64,000 nt of DNA, taken from the NCBI GenBank assembly GCA_022447205.1, contig JAKVBQ010000004.1:76341-140340 (forward strand), written 5' to 3'. How positions within the stretch are numbered: position 1 is the stretch's first letter; every line of letters starts with the position of its first letter. Under the pieces are notes generated by a model, which made no database searches, had not been told where the DNA came from, and saw nothing but the letters and a program-made list of their open reading frames with translations. This document shows positions 16,039-24,647 of this stretch, piece after piece. Position numbers and translations under genes: made by a program. Source of the DNA: Phycisphaerales bacterium (GTDB taxonomy: Bacteria; Planctomycetota; Phycisphaerae; Phycisphaerales; SM1A02).

Positions 16039-17475
16039 TCATCCGGTCGCACCTCGACGGTCGAGGCGCCCGGTTCTCGCGGCCAGACGATAGAGCCTGG
16101 AGGCGTCGCGTGCGCGCAGCATCCCCTTTTCCAGTCGCCAACGCCAGTTCCCGGTGGGCGTTCCCGGGGTGTTCATCCTGGTGTTTCGTCCCAGCTCGAG
16201 GAGGTCCTGCATCGGGATGATCGCGGTCCTGGCTCTCGAGGCAAGTGCGAGTCGGGTCAGGGTCCGGGCCGGCGTGGGGTCGACCGGACCCGCATAGTCC
16301 CGGACGCGTTGTCGGGCCTCCGCATCCAGTGACCGCCACCATCCGTTGGTGGTGTCGTTGTCATGGGTGCCGGTGTAGACCACGGCATGCTCCGGCAGGT
16401 GATGTGGGAGGCTTTCCGAGTCGTCCCGGCCGAACGCATTCTGGAGCAGGAACATCCCCGGAAGCGCGAAATCATCCCTCAGTCTTCGGACTGCCGGCGT
16501 CACCGCCCCCAGGTCCTCCGCGACCAGGGCGGGGTTGCCGAGTCGCTGGAATGCCTTGGTGAGCAGCTGCCTGCCCGGAGCCCTGCGCCAGGTGCCTCTT
16601 CTCGCGGTTCGTGCGGTCGCCGGGACGTGCCAGGCATGGTGGAGCCCGATGAAATGGTCGATTCGCACGATGTCGAAGCGCTCGAACTGCGTGGCCAGGC
16701 GCTGGATCCACCATTCGAATCCGGTGCGTTCATGCCGGGACCATCGGTAGTGGGGATGTTCCCAGAGCTGACCGTTCGAGCTGAACATGTCGGGAGGAAC
16801 GCCGGTGACCATCTTCGGACGCCCGTTTCGATCCAGCTGGAAGAGCTCCCGGTTCGAGCTGACATCGGCTGATTCCAGCGGGACGAAGATCGGCAGGTCC
16901 CCGAAGATGCGAATGCCTCGTGACGCTGCGGCCTTTCGGAGTGCCATCCATTGCCGGTCGAGGATGAACTGGATGAAGGCGTGGTACTCGGCGCTTCCCG
17001 CACGGTGTTCCTCCGCCCAGGTGCACCAGTCCTCGAGCCAGGGAGCCGATCGTTCCAGGAAGCGTCGATAGGGAACGCGCTTGTTCCTGCGGAGGGTTCG
17101 GAACCGCTCGAAGGCAGCGGTCAGCCTCGGTTCCTTGAACCGCCGGCATCCCCTGATGTCGACCCTTGGTCCATCCATCCTGCGATCCGGTCGTGCCGCG
17201 GATCGAGGCAGGAGGTCGTCTTCGACAAGTGCGTCGATCGAGGCAAGCAGGGGTTCGATCGCGAAGCTCGAGGGGCTGCTGTACGGAGAGTCCCCCTTGC
17301 CGAGTGGTCCGATCGGCAGCACCTGCCAGGTCGACCATCCGCAGGCATGCAGCCAGTCGAGGAAGCGATGCGCCGACGGTCCGAAGTCCCCGATGCCATG
17401 GGGCCCGGGCAGTGAGCTCACGTGGAGCAGCACCCCTGCGGTTCGCTCCCTGAAGAAGGCGTGCGGGGTCCTCAT
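16039..17475 (-). CDS. malQ: 4-alpha-glucanotransferase (amylomaltase)
   Basis: 478 aa from the ATG at 17475, which overlaps the stop of the upstream amylase gene (ATGA), so the two are translationally coupled. The longer frame is rejected because it runs into that gene. GH77 marks: AGVLLHVSSLPGPHGIGDFG at the start, WQVLPIGPLG, SPYSSPSSFA, RIDHF (nucleophile Asp), VAEDLGAVTP (acid/base Glu), YTGTHDNDTTNGWW (third Asp). It transfers glucan segments between maltodextrins in the cytoplasm, producing longer chains for GlgP and free glucose. Confidence 0.95.
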   Translation of the reverse strand: MRTPHAFFRERTAGVLLHVSSLPGPHGIGDFGPSAHRFLDWLHACGWSTWQVLPIGPLGKGDSPYSSPSSFAIEPLLASIDALVEDDLLPRSAARPDRRMDGPRVDIRGCRRFKEPRLTAAFERFRTLRRNKRVPYRRFLERSAPWLEDWCTWAEEHRAGSAEYHAFIQFILDRQWMALRKAAASRGIRIFGDLPIFVPLESADVSSNRELFQLDRNGRPKMVTGVPPDMFSSNGQLWEHPHYRWSRHERTGFEWWIQRLATQFERFDIVRIDHFIGLHHAWHVPATARTARRGTWRRAPGRQLLTKAFQRLGNPALVAEDLGAVTPAVRRLRDDFALPGMFLLQNAFGRDDSESLPHHLPEHAVVYTGTHDNDTTNGWWRSLDAEARQRVRDYAGPVDPTPARTLTRLALASRARTAIIPMQDLLELGRNTRMNTPGTPTGNWRWRLEKGMLRARDASRLYRLAARTGRLDRRGATG

Positions 17476-19889
17476 CGGTCTTCGAGCCACACCCGTCCCG
17501 AGAGTCGATCGATCGTGGTCCCGCCCGATTCCGCCTCGCCGACAGCGGTCGGGAAGAGGGGGGTCCATGCGCCATCAGGCAGGTCGATGCTCGCTTCCGA
17601 GTCACCGGCGTTCAGTGCGACGAGGATCCGCTCCTGGTCATCGGATCTGGCGAACATCCAGACGTCCTGTTCGTCATCCGTCCCCACGGAGGTGAAATCC
17701 CCCGTCCTGAGTGAGGGGTGCTCCCTGCGCAGCGCGATCACCTGCTTGTAGAACTCGAGAAGATCGGTGTCGACGAAGTTCTCGTCGGATTCCTCGTAGG
17801 GTTCGAGATCCTGCCAGAGCATCGGCTTGCGGTTGTTCGGATCATCCGACCCCCACATGCCCACCTCGTCGCCGTAGTAGATCATCGGCGCTCCGACGTA
17901 GGTCATCTGGAGGAGTGCCAGCAGTCGGAGTCTCCGGTACGCATCCGCATCCGGCTTGCTGCCGTCGTACGTGGGATCCTCCTGTTCCCGGTTCCCGCTG
18001 TCGTAGGTCCGGTCGGGGTTGACGAGCTTCGAGACCGCACGGTCGGTGTCGTGGCTGTCGATGAGGTTCTGCAGGACATACGTCACTTCCGCCGGATAGG
18101 CGATGCGAAGTTCGGCGAGTCGACGGTCCGCCTCGCTCGGGGTGATCTTGTCCTTCCGGTGTCCGATCCATTCGAACGCGACCTTCGCGAACTCGTAGTT
18201 CATCACGGCATCGAACGACCTGCCGTCGAGCCACTGGTCCGCACGATCCCAGATCTCACCGGAGATGTAGGCATCCGGGTTGATCGATCGGACATGCTCG
18301 CACCAGTCGATCCAGAAGGGCAGGGCGATCTCGTTGGGTACGTCGAGACGCCAGCCATCGATCCCGTCGGAAGGGTCGCCGTCACCATCGGGGTCCATCC
18401 ACCGCCGGGTCACGTCGAAGATGTGCTGCTTGACCGCTTCGCTTGCGAGGCCGTCCTCGCTCTTCCTGAAGACCGGCAGGGAGCCGAAGCCCGCCCACCC
18501 GCGATACTCGAACGGATCCCATCCGACCACGTCGAACCAGTCCGCGTGCGGCGATTCCTCACCTCGCTCCAGGACATCCCGAAAGGCCGGGTGCTGGGTG
18601 CCGACGTGGTTGAACACGCCGTCGATGATCACCCTGAACCCCCGGGCCTTCGCGGCCTTGATGAAGTCGAGGAAGATTCGATCGCTCTCGGTCCATGTCC
18701 AGGTCGAGGGATCGAGGAGATCCTCCGCATCTTCTGCTGCGGTGTAGTCGTCACCCGCGCCGTAGCGCTCGTCCACGTGGATGTAGTTCGTCGTGTTGTA
18801 CTTGTGGTGGCTTTCCGCCTGGAACACCGGATTGAGATACAGGGCGTTCACGCCGAGATCGGCGAGGTAGTCGAGTCTCTCGTGGAGTCCCTGGAGATCG
18901 CCTCCGTACAGTCGGTCGAAGACGTACCACTCATAGAAGGTCTGGCCGTCCCTGCCCTCCCATGGACTGCTCGAGTACCACTCGCTTCGCCAGTCGCGCA
19001 CCGGTTTCGGGTCATGCTCCGGGGAACCGTTGCGGAATCGGTCCACCATCACCTGGTACCAGATGGCGTCCTTCGCCCATTGCGGTGTGATGGGACCGGG
19101 GGTGTCTCCATCGGCGAGGTCATGGATCTCCGAGTCACGCAATCGAGTGTCTCCGTCAGTGAGGATGAAGGTGTATCGGCTTTCCGAAAGCCCCGAGGGC
19201 AGGAGTGCTTCCCAGAAATCGAATTGTTCATTGTCCGCGACCAGGGCGAGCCTGACGGATTGTCCGTTCTCGAGGACCAGCTCGACGTCCTCCACGTCAT
19301 CGTGCAGGGTTCTGTACCTCAGGAGCCGCCCCCCGTCACCGAACCGCTGGCTGTAGAAGACCCTGCCCGGCTCGTGCATGAGCCCCGCAGGTTCGATCCT
19401 GCCGTCGCCCCTGCGTCGATCGACCGAATCCAGGTTGGCTTCCGTTCCGAGCTTCAGGACGGAGTTGGCACCACCATGCCCGTCATGCACCCGATCCGGA
19501 TTCCGCGGGTCGTCAAGCCAGTTCGCGGCGTCGGTGACGAACTTGTAGTAACGCACGCCTTCCGGAATGTCGACGGTGACCAGCCACATGCCGTCTCCAC
19601 GTCTTTCCATCGGGGTTGCATGCATGTCCCATCCGTTGAAGTCACCGGCGAGTGACACGCTGTCCGCACCGCCGTCGGGTCGGAAGGAGAACGTGCATCG
19701 CCACGTTCCATCCTGCCGACTTCGGCCGCGGACGCTTTCCGGCAGGCTGGTGTCCGCCCGTGCACCCTCTGCCACGTCCGCAACCGGCAGGTCCGGTGGG
19801 AACTCATCGAGCTGACCGGCCATGGACGAGGCCGAGGAAGTCATGGTCGTCAGGACGAGTATCGACAGGATGGAACATCTGTTGCTCAT
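17472..19889 (-). CDS. Exported GH13 alpha-amylase-family enzyme, neopullulanase/cyclomaltodextrinase-like
   Basis: 805 aa with a signal peptide (to SMAG, about residue 25), so it acts outside the cytoplasm. Residues 60-130 look like a CBM48-type glycogen-binding module (SVSLAGDFNGWDMHATPM, then GVRYYKFVTDA). The next 120 residues resemble the N-domain typical of GH13_20 enzymes. The catalytic barrel shows NALYLNPVFQAESHHKYNT, GWRLDVPNE (nucleophile Asp), ISGEIWD (acid/base Glu) and NLIDSHDTDR (third Asp). It should cut maltodextrins, pullulan or cyclodextrins into short oligosaccharides for the divergently encoded importer. First gene of the leftward unit; TATAAC lies 8 nt upstream of its ATG. 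Confidence 0.9.
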   Translation of the reverse strand: MSNRCSILSILVLTTMTSSASSMAGQLDEFPPDLPVADVAEGARADTSLPESVRGRSRQDGTWRCTFSFRPDGGADSVSLAGDFNGWDMHATPMERRGDGMWLVTVDIPEGVRYYKFVTDAANWLDDPRNPDRVHDGHGGANSVLKLGTEANLDSVDRRRGDGRIEPAGLMHEPGRVFYSQRFGDGGRLLRYRTLHDDVEDVELVLENGQSVRLALVADNEQFDFWEALLPSGLSESRYTFILTDGDTRLRDSEIHDLADGDTPGPITPQWAKDAIWYQVMVDRFRNGSPEHDPKPVRDWRSEWYSSSPWEGRDGQTFYEWYVFDRLYGGDLQGLHERLDYLADLGVNALYLNPVFQAESHHKYNTTNYIHVDERYGAGDDYTAAEDAEDLLDPSTWTWTESDRIFLDFIKAAKARGFRVIIDGVFNHVGTQHPAFRDVLERGEESPHADWFDVVGWDPFEYRGWAGFGSLPVFRKSEDGLASEAVKQHIFDVTRRWMDPDGDGDPSDGIDGWRLDVPNEIALPFWIDWCEHVRSINPDAYISGEIWDRADQWLDGRSFDAVMNYEFAKVAFEWIGHRKDKITPSEADRRLAELRIAYPAEVTYVLQNLIDSHDTDRAVSKLVNPDRTYDSGNREQEDPTYDGSKPDADAYRRLRLLALLQMTYVGAPMIYYGDEVGMWGSDDPNNRKPMLWQDLEPYEESDENFVDTDLLEFYKQVIALRREHPSLRTGDFTSVGTDDEQDVWMFARSDDQERILVALNAGDSEASIDLPDGAWTPLFPTAVGEAESGGTTIDRLSGRVWLEDR

Positions 19890-19897
19890 GGATCGTC

Positions 19898-19907
19898 GTT
19901 ATACACT
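19898..19907. promoter_or_regulatory. Overlapping divergent -10 elements in a 25-bp gap
   Basis: On the minus strand TATAAC (19903-19898) lies 8 nt before the amylase ATG. On the plus strand TACACT (19902-19907) lies 7 nt before the importer ATG at 19915. They overlap by two positions, so both -35 regions must lie in the opposite gene's coding sequence. Transcription in the two directions would compete for the same DNA. Confidence 0.45.
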
Positions 19908-19914
19908 AGGCCTG

Positions 19915-22263
19915 ATGCATGCTCTTGCCACAATCACCCGATGGTGCCTCCTGACGTGCGCCATCCTGCTCACCGTCTGGGCCTTCTCCCGGGTCGGCAT
20001 GCGGGAGTTGCAGCGCGCCTTCGGCGGGTCCGAGGAGGGTGTCGTCGAGCTCGTGGTCATGCATTGGTCGGGTGGTGGAGGCCAGCAGGAGGACCAGATC
20101 GTCGAGGACACCCTGCGTGCCTTCGAGGAGCGGAATCCGGGGATACGCGTCAAGCGGATCAATCCGGGGGACAGTGGCCAGTACTTCACGAAGCTCCAGA
20201 CGATGGTCGCCGCGGGGGAGCCACCGGACGTCTTCTACATGGATTTCGAGCGGATCCCGATCTTCGCCGCAGCGGGGCAGCTCGCACCCCTCGATGAGAC
20301 GCTGCCCATCGAGCGGTTCTTCACGCCAGCCGTCGATGCCTTTCGTTTCGATGGTGAAGGGCAGGGAAGCGGCCCGCTCTACGGCATCCCGAAGGATTTC
20401 ACCACCGTCGGGTTCTACTACAACCGATCGCTGCTCGATCGGGCCGGTGTCCAGCCTCCCTCCGATGACTGGACCTGGGACGACTTCATCGCCACGGCGC
20501 GAGCGGTCGCCGCGCTCGATGAGCAGACGCGCGGGGCCGAGATCGTGACCTGGCCCTGGATCGTGCGTGCCCTGCTCTGGACCGAGGGCGTGGACATCCT
20601 TGATGCGGATGGTGAGCTGGATCTTTCCGACCCGAAACTCGTCTCGACCCTGGAACGTCTGCGCAGCTGGCGATTCGACGAGGAGCAGACCCTGCTCGGT
20701 GCGGAAGCCGAGGGACTCGACGCCTCCTCCCTCTTCCTCACCGGCCGACTCGGCATGGTGGGTCCCTATGGTCGCTGGGTCGTCCCGAGTTTTCGCAGCA
20801 TCCCGCCGCCCGAGGAGGGTGGTTTCGAGTGGGATTTCGCGCCACTTCCACGTGGTGACGTCCGGGCGAACGTCATCGCCACGGTGGCCTGGGCGATGTC
20901 GCCCCGCAGCGAGCATCCCGATGAGGCGGCTCGACTGCTCGCCTGGCTGGTCGGACCGGAGACCCAGGATGCGCAGTCGAGGCTCGGCCTTGCCGTGCCC
21001 ACGCTTCGTTCGGTCGCGGAGAGTGACGCGTTCATCGATCCCGATGTCGCTCCCCGAAACGACCGGGCCTATCTCGATGCCGTCGAGCACGCACGAGTCG
21101 CGAACTGGCCGCGCGACCCGGAATTCAGCGCACAGTTCGGACAGTGGATGGATCTCTCCCTCCGGACCGGTCGGGATCTCGACGCGAGCCTCACGGGTTT
21201 CGAGGACTGGTGGCGTACCAAGCAGGCTTCACCGCTGTCGAACACCGCCTTTCCCGCGATGCCCTGGATCGGCATCCTGCTGGTGGTGGGGGCCATTGTC
21301 GCTGCCGGCTTCCTGTGGCTTCTCCTCCGCGCGAGGAGGGAGGTCCTCTCCCACGCCGAGCGTTCCGAGGAACGTGCCGGCTATGCACTCGCCATGCCCT
21401 GGCTGATCGGTTTCGTCTTCCTTCTTGCCGGACCGATCACGATCTCCCTGCTGCTCTCCTTCACCCGGTGGAACGGGCTCGGCACCCTCGACACCGCGGA
21501 GTACGTCGGACTCGCCAACTACCAACGGATCTTCACGGAGGACCGGACCTTCATGGAGAGTCTTCGGGTCACGGGGTACTACGTGCTGCTTGCCGTGCCG
21601 CTCGGCCAGGTTTTCGCGCTCGCCGCCGCCGTGCTCCTGAACGCAAGGCTCAAGGGGATCGAGTTCTTCCGAGCCGCCTGGTACCTCCCCAGCGTCCTGG
21701 CAGGGGTCGGCATGAGCGTGCTCTTCCTCTGGGTCTTCAAGAGTGAAGGTGGCCTGATCAACAGCGCGATCGCCCCGGTCCTCTCGATCTTCGGACTCGA
21801 ACCCCCGGAATGGTTCAATCGTGATGCACGACTGTTCGGCGTTCCCGCCTTCGCGCTCATGAACCTCTGGCTGATCGGCGGGAGCATGATGATCTACCTT
21901 GCCGGCCTACGGAACATTCCCGTCGAACTGTACGAGGCGGCTTCGATCGACGGCGCACGTCCCTGGCGACGCTTCACGTCGGTGACGCTCCCCATGCTCG
22001 GGCCGGTGATCCTCTTCAACGGGATCATGGCGCTGATCGGTTCGTTCCAGGTCTTCACCCAGGCGTTCGTGATGACGTCGGGCGGGCCCGGTGACGACAC
22101 CCGTTTCTACGTGCTCTACCTCTACAACAAGGCCTTCGACTTCTACGACATGGGCTATGCATCGGCACTCGCCTGGATCCTCCTCGTCGTCGTGCTGCTC
22201 CTGACCGGGTTCGTCCTGAGGACCAGCGGACGCCATGTCCATTACGAGGGGCTGAGACAGTGA
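19915..22263 (+). CDS. Fused ABC sugar importer: solute-binding protein joined to MalF-type permease
   Basis: 782 aa. A signal-anchor helix (WCLLTCAILLTVWAF) is followed by a full solute-binding domain (about 40-430: VMHWSGGGGQQEDQIVED, PPDVFYMDFERIPIFAAAGQL, VGFYYNRSLLDRAGV, WAMSPRSEHPDEAARLLAWL). A second helix (GILLVVGAIVAAGFLWLLL) then leads into a six-helix MalF-like permease with the EAA loop EAASIDGARPWRRFTSVTLP. The topology is consistent: the binding domain would lie outside, tethered by a helix at each end. Start chosen at 19915 because the longer frame runs into the divergent amylase gene. GTGA overlap with the next permease. Probable substrate: maltodextrins, inferred from neighbours. 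Confidence 0.9.
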   Translation: MHALATITRWCLLTCAILLTVWAFSRVGMRELQRAFGGSEEGVVELVVMHWSGGGGQQEDQIVEDTLRAFEERNPGIRVKRINPGDSGQYFTKLQTMVAAGEPPDVFYMDFERIPIFAAAGQLAPLDETLPIERFFTPAVDAFRFDGEGQGSGPLYGIPKDFTTVGFYYNRSLLDRAGVQPPSDDWTWDDFIATARAVAALDEQTRGAEIVTWPWIVRALLWTEGVDILDADGELDLSDPKLVSTLERLRSWRFDEEQTLLGAEAEGLDASSLFLTGRLGMVGPYGRWVVPSFRSIPPPEEGGFEWDFAPLPRGDVRANVIATVAWAMSPRSEHPDEAARLLAWLVGPETQDAQSRLGLAVPTLRSVAESDAFIDPDVAPRNDRAYLDAVEHARVANWPRDPEFSAQFGQWMDLSLRTGRDLDASLTGFEDWWRTKQASPLSNTAFPAMPWIGILLVVGAIVAAGFLWLLLRARREVLSHAERSEERAGYALAMPWLIGFVFLLAGPITISLLLSFTRWNGLGTLDTAEYVGLANYQRIFTEDRTFMESLRVTGYYVLLAVPLGQVFALAAAVLLNARLKGIEFFRAAWYLPSVLAGVGMSVLFLWVFKSEGGLINSAIAPVLSIFGLEPPEWFNRDARLFGVPAFALMNLWLIGGSMMIYLAGLRNIPVELYEAASIDGARPWRRFTSVTLPMLGPVILFNGIMALIGSFQVFTQAFVMTSGGPGDDTRFYVLYLYNKAFDFYDMGYASALAWILLVVVLLLTGFVLRTSGRHVHYEGLRQ

Positions 22264-23123
22264 CCACCAAGCGATCCAATCCGGCCCTCTACGTGCTCGT
22301 GTCCCTCGGCGCGCTGGTGATGCTGTTCCCGATCTGGTGGATGTTCGTCGTCAGCCTGAAGACCGAGTCGGAGGCCAAGGAGGCGATGGCCGGAGGTGAG
22401 ATGCTCCAGGTTCTCCCCGGCAATCCCCAGTGGAACAACTACACCCAGGCGATCAGCGAGGTCGGGACTGTTCCCGTCACCGGCTTCCTCGACGCCCTCG
22501 CGAACTCGATCGTGGTCACGGTGCTCGTCGTGGCCGCGACGATCCTCTCCTCGAGTCTTGTCGGCACCGCCTTCGCACGGATCCGGTTTCGTGGTCGCAA
22601 CGGGCTGTTCATCCTCATGCTCGGGACCATGATGTTGCCCGCCCAGGTCACGATGATCCCGTTGTTCCTGCTCTTCCGGTGGCTTGGTTGGGTCGACACC
22701 CTGCTTCCCCTGGTCGTCCCCGCTCTCTTCGGCAGCGCATTCTTCATCTTCATGTACCGCCAGTTCATCGCGCAGATCCCCGAATCGCTCTTCGAGGCGG
22801 CACGCATCGATCGCTGTGGCTGGCTGGAGATCTGGTGGCGGATCGTGCTTCCGCTGGCCAGGCCGGTCACCGCGATCACCGCGGTGTTCACCTTCATCTT
22901 CGTCTGGAACGATTTCATGACGCCGCTGATCTACCTGCATTCGGAGGATCAGGCGACGCTGGCAGTCGCCTTGAACTCCTTCCGGACGCAGTTCAGCGGC
23001 ATCGAGGACGTCCACCTGCTCATGGCGTTGAGCGTGGTCACGATGATTCCCTGCGTCGTGCTCTTCTTCGCCGCACAGAAACAATTCATCGAGGGACTGG
23101 GCTCCGGCGCGGTCAAGGGTTGA
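22260..23123 (+). CDS. ABC sugar importer permease, MalG type
   Basis: 287 aa from a GTG that overlaps the preceding stop (GTGA). Six membrane segments are predicted. The N-terminus (YVLVSLGALVMLFPIWWMFVVSLK) and the EAA loop FEAARIDRCGWLEIWWRIVLPLARP are typical of MalG-family permeases of carbohydrate-uptake class 1 importers. It pairs with the permease half of the fused upstream protein to form the channel and contacts the downstream ATPase through the EAA loop. Confidence 0.93.
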   Translation: MTTKRSNPALYVLVSLGALVMLFPIWWMFVVSLKTESEAKEAMAGGEMLQVLPGNPQWNNYTQAISEVGTVPVTGFLDALANSIVVTVLVVAATILSSSLVGTAFARIRFRGRNGLFILMLGTMMLPAQVTMIPLFLLFRWLGWVDTLLPLVVPALFGSAFFIFMYRQFIAQIPESLFEAARIDRCGWLEIWWRIVLPLARPVTAITAVFTFIFVWNDFMTPLIYLHSEDQATLAVALNSFRTQFSGIEDVHLLMALSVVTMIPCVVLFFAAQKQFIEGLGSGAVKG

Positions 23124-23126
23124 AAC

Positions 23127-24278
23127 ATGGCTGAAGTACTCCTCGAAAAGGTCGGCAAGACCTATGGCAACGACGTCCGGGCGGTCGAATCCGTCGATCT
23201 CTCCATCCGTGACGGGGAGTTCGTCGTCCTCGTCGGCCCTTCCGGATGCGGCAAGAGCACCACCCTGCGCATGGTCGCCGGGCTTGAGGAGATCACCGAC
23301 GGCCGGATCCTGATCGACGATCGTGTCGTCAACGATGTCCACGCCAGCGAACGGGACATCGCGATGGTGTTCCAGAACTACGCGCTCTACCCCCACATGA
23401 CCGTCGAGCGGAACCTGTCCTTCGGGCTCGAACGCCGACGTCGCCATGGCAGTCGCCTGCGTGCACTCCTTGGAGGTGCGTACGGCAGGGCTCGTCGTGA
23501 GGAGACCGATGCGATTCGTTCACGAGTCCGCGATGCGGCACGGATGCTCGGCATCGAGAACCTGCTCGAGCGCCAACCCCGTGCACTGTCGGGTGGTCAG
23601 CGTCAGCGGGTCGCCCTCGGGCGCGCTCTGGTGCGTGAGCCCAAGGCCTTCCTGCTCGACGAGCCGCTCTCGAACCTGGATGCGAAGCTGCGGGTCGAGA
23701 TGCGCACCGAACTCCGGATGCTGCACGGCCAGCTCGGCGCGACGATGATCTACGTGACGCATGACCAGGAAGAGGCGATGACCCTCGGTGACCGACTGGT
23801 CGTGATGAACGAGGGTGTCGTCCAGCAGGTCGATGCACCGGATCGTGTCTACGAGCGACCCGCCAACAGGTTCGTGGCGGGTTTCGTGGGGACGCCGTCC
23901 ATGAACTTCATCGAAGGCGCGATCGATGCCTCCGGCCGATTCGTCGCCGAGGGGATCTCGCTCCCGGTTCCTGATCACTTCATCCCGCCAGCGACGGGGG
24001 GGTGCACCCTCGGCATCCGTCCGGATGCCTTCAGGATCGTCGACGCTTCGCCGGATGCCCTGGCATGCACGGTGCGCACCATCGAGTACCTCGGAGACCG
24101 CGTGGACTTCATCGTTGAGTCGGCTGCGGGTCAGCTCGTCTGCCGGACCGAGCCGGTCCGGGACGTGTCCGAGGGTGACCAGCTGCACCTCGCCGCCATC
24201 GGTGGGGGTGTGCATCTCTTCGAAGCCGGTGCGTCGGGTGTCCGTTGTGCGGTTCGAAGCGACACCGGACAGGAATGA
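23127..24278 (+). CDS. ABC sugar importer ATPase, MalK/UgpC type
   Basis: 383 aa. Walker A GPSGCGKST (37-45), Q-loop FQNYALYPHMTV, signature LSGGQRQRVALGRAL, Walker B KAFLLDEPLSNLD, switch His in THDQEEAMTL, and a C-terminal TOBE-like regulatory region (about 240-370). Between NLSFGLE and RVRDAARMLGI there is an Arg-rich insertion of roughly 20 residues (RRRRHGSRLRALLGGAYGR) not usual in the family. Third gene of the importer operon, 3 bp after the permease. Powers uptake of the oligosaccharides made by the divergently encoded amylase. Confidence 0.93.
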   Translation: MAEVLLEKVGKTYGNDVRAVESVDLSIRDGEFVVLVGPSGCGKSTTLRMVAGLEEITDGRILIDDRVVNDVHASERDIAMVFQNYALYPHMTVERNLSFGLERRRRHGSRLRALLGGAYGRARREETDAIRSRVRDAARMLGIENLLERQPRALSGGQRQRVALGRALVREPKAFLLDEPLSNLDAKLRVEMRTELRMLHGQLGATMIYVTHDQEEAMTLGDRLVVMNEGVVQQVDAPDRVYERPANRFVAGFVGTPSMNFIEGAIDASGRFVAEGISLPVPDHFIPPATGGCTLGIRPDAFRIVDASPDALACTVRTIEYLGDRVDFIVESAAGQLVCRTEPVRDVSEGDQLHLAAIGGGVHLFEAGASGVRCAVRSDTGQE

Positions 24279-24282
24279 AGAA

Positions 24283-24334
24283 CAGGCGCCGGACCCTGAT
24301 TCGCTCCCTCCGCGAATCCCGAATCCGGCGCCTG
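24283..24334. terminator. Two-tier hairpin between convergent genes, candidate bidirectional terminator
   Basis: An outer perfect 11-bp inverted repeat (24283-24293 with 24324-24334) encloses an inner 7-bp repeat (GATTCGC/GCGAATC, from 24298 and ending near 24319). It begins 4 nt after the ABC ATPase stop and lies 26 bp from the stop of the convergent 43-aa ORF. On the minus strand it is followed by TTCTTCATT; on the plus strand no T tract follows. Confidence 0.6.
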
Positions 24335-24360
24335 CAAGCAAGAGTCGATTGGTATGTCGT

Positions 24361-24492
24361 TCAGCCGTTGAGTCCCACGGTGGTCGCCGCGGCGGTGACT
24401 GCGCCGATCAGGCCGAGCAGTCGGAGGTCGAAACGGGACAGGGACTGCGTGACGGCGAAGGTGGCTGCGGTGGTGACTGACTTGATGCTCAT
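24361..24492 (-). CDS. Small hydrophobic protein, 43 aa
   Basis: An ATG at 24492 is preceded by a strong ribosome site (GAGGAGACCACC then ATG). The 43 residues have a polar first half (MSIKSVTTAATFAVTQSLSR) and a hydrophobic C-terminal half (LRLLGLIGAVTAAATTVGL) long enough for one membrane or interface helix. It is downstream of, and in the same direction as, the CstA gene after a 155-bp gap. Function unknown. The longer reading of this frame to 24591 lacks support. Confidence 0.5.
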   Translation of the reverse strand: MSIKSVTTAATFAVTQSLSRFDLRLLGLIGAVTAAATTVGLNG

Positions 24493-24647
24493 GGTGGTCT
24501 CCTCGGGTTCCTGCTGTGGAAGTTTGCTTCCGACATTCACTCCTATGGAGGACTCCGCGGAATCGGACACCATCTCGCACGATGTGGGCACAAAAAAGCA
24601 GGGAATCCTCCCTTGAGCGCTGATTCTGGGGGTTCAAGCCAGGGAAA

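Noticed and set aside
17718-19655. 645-codon plus-strand frame over the amylase gene
   Set aside because: Shadow frame; catalytic GH13 motifs are on the minus strand.
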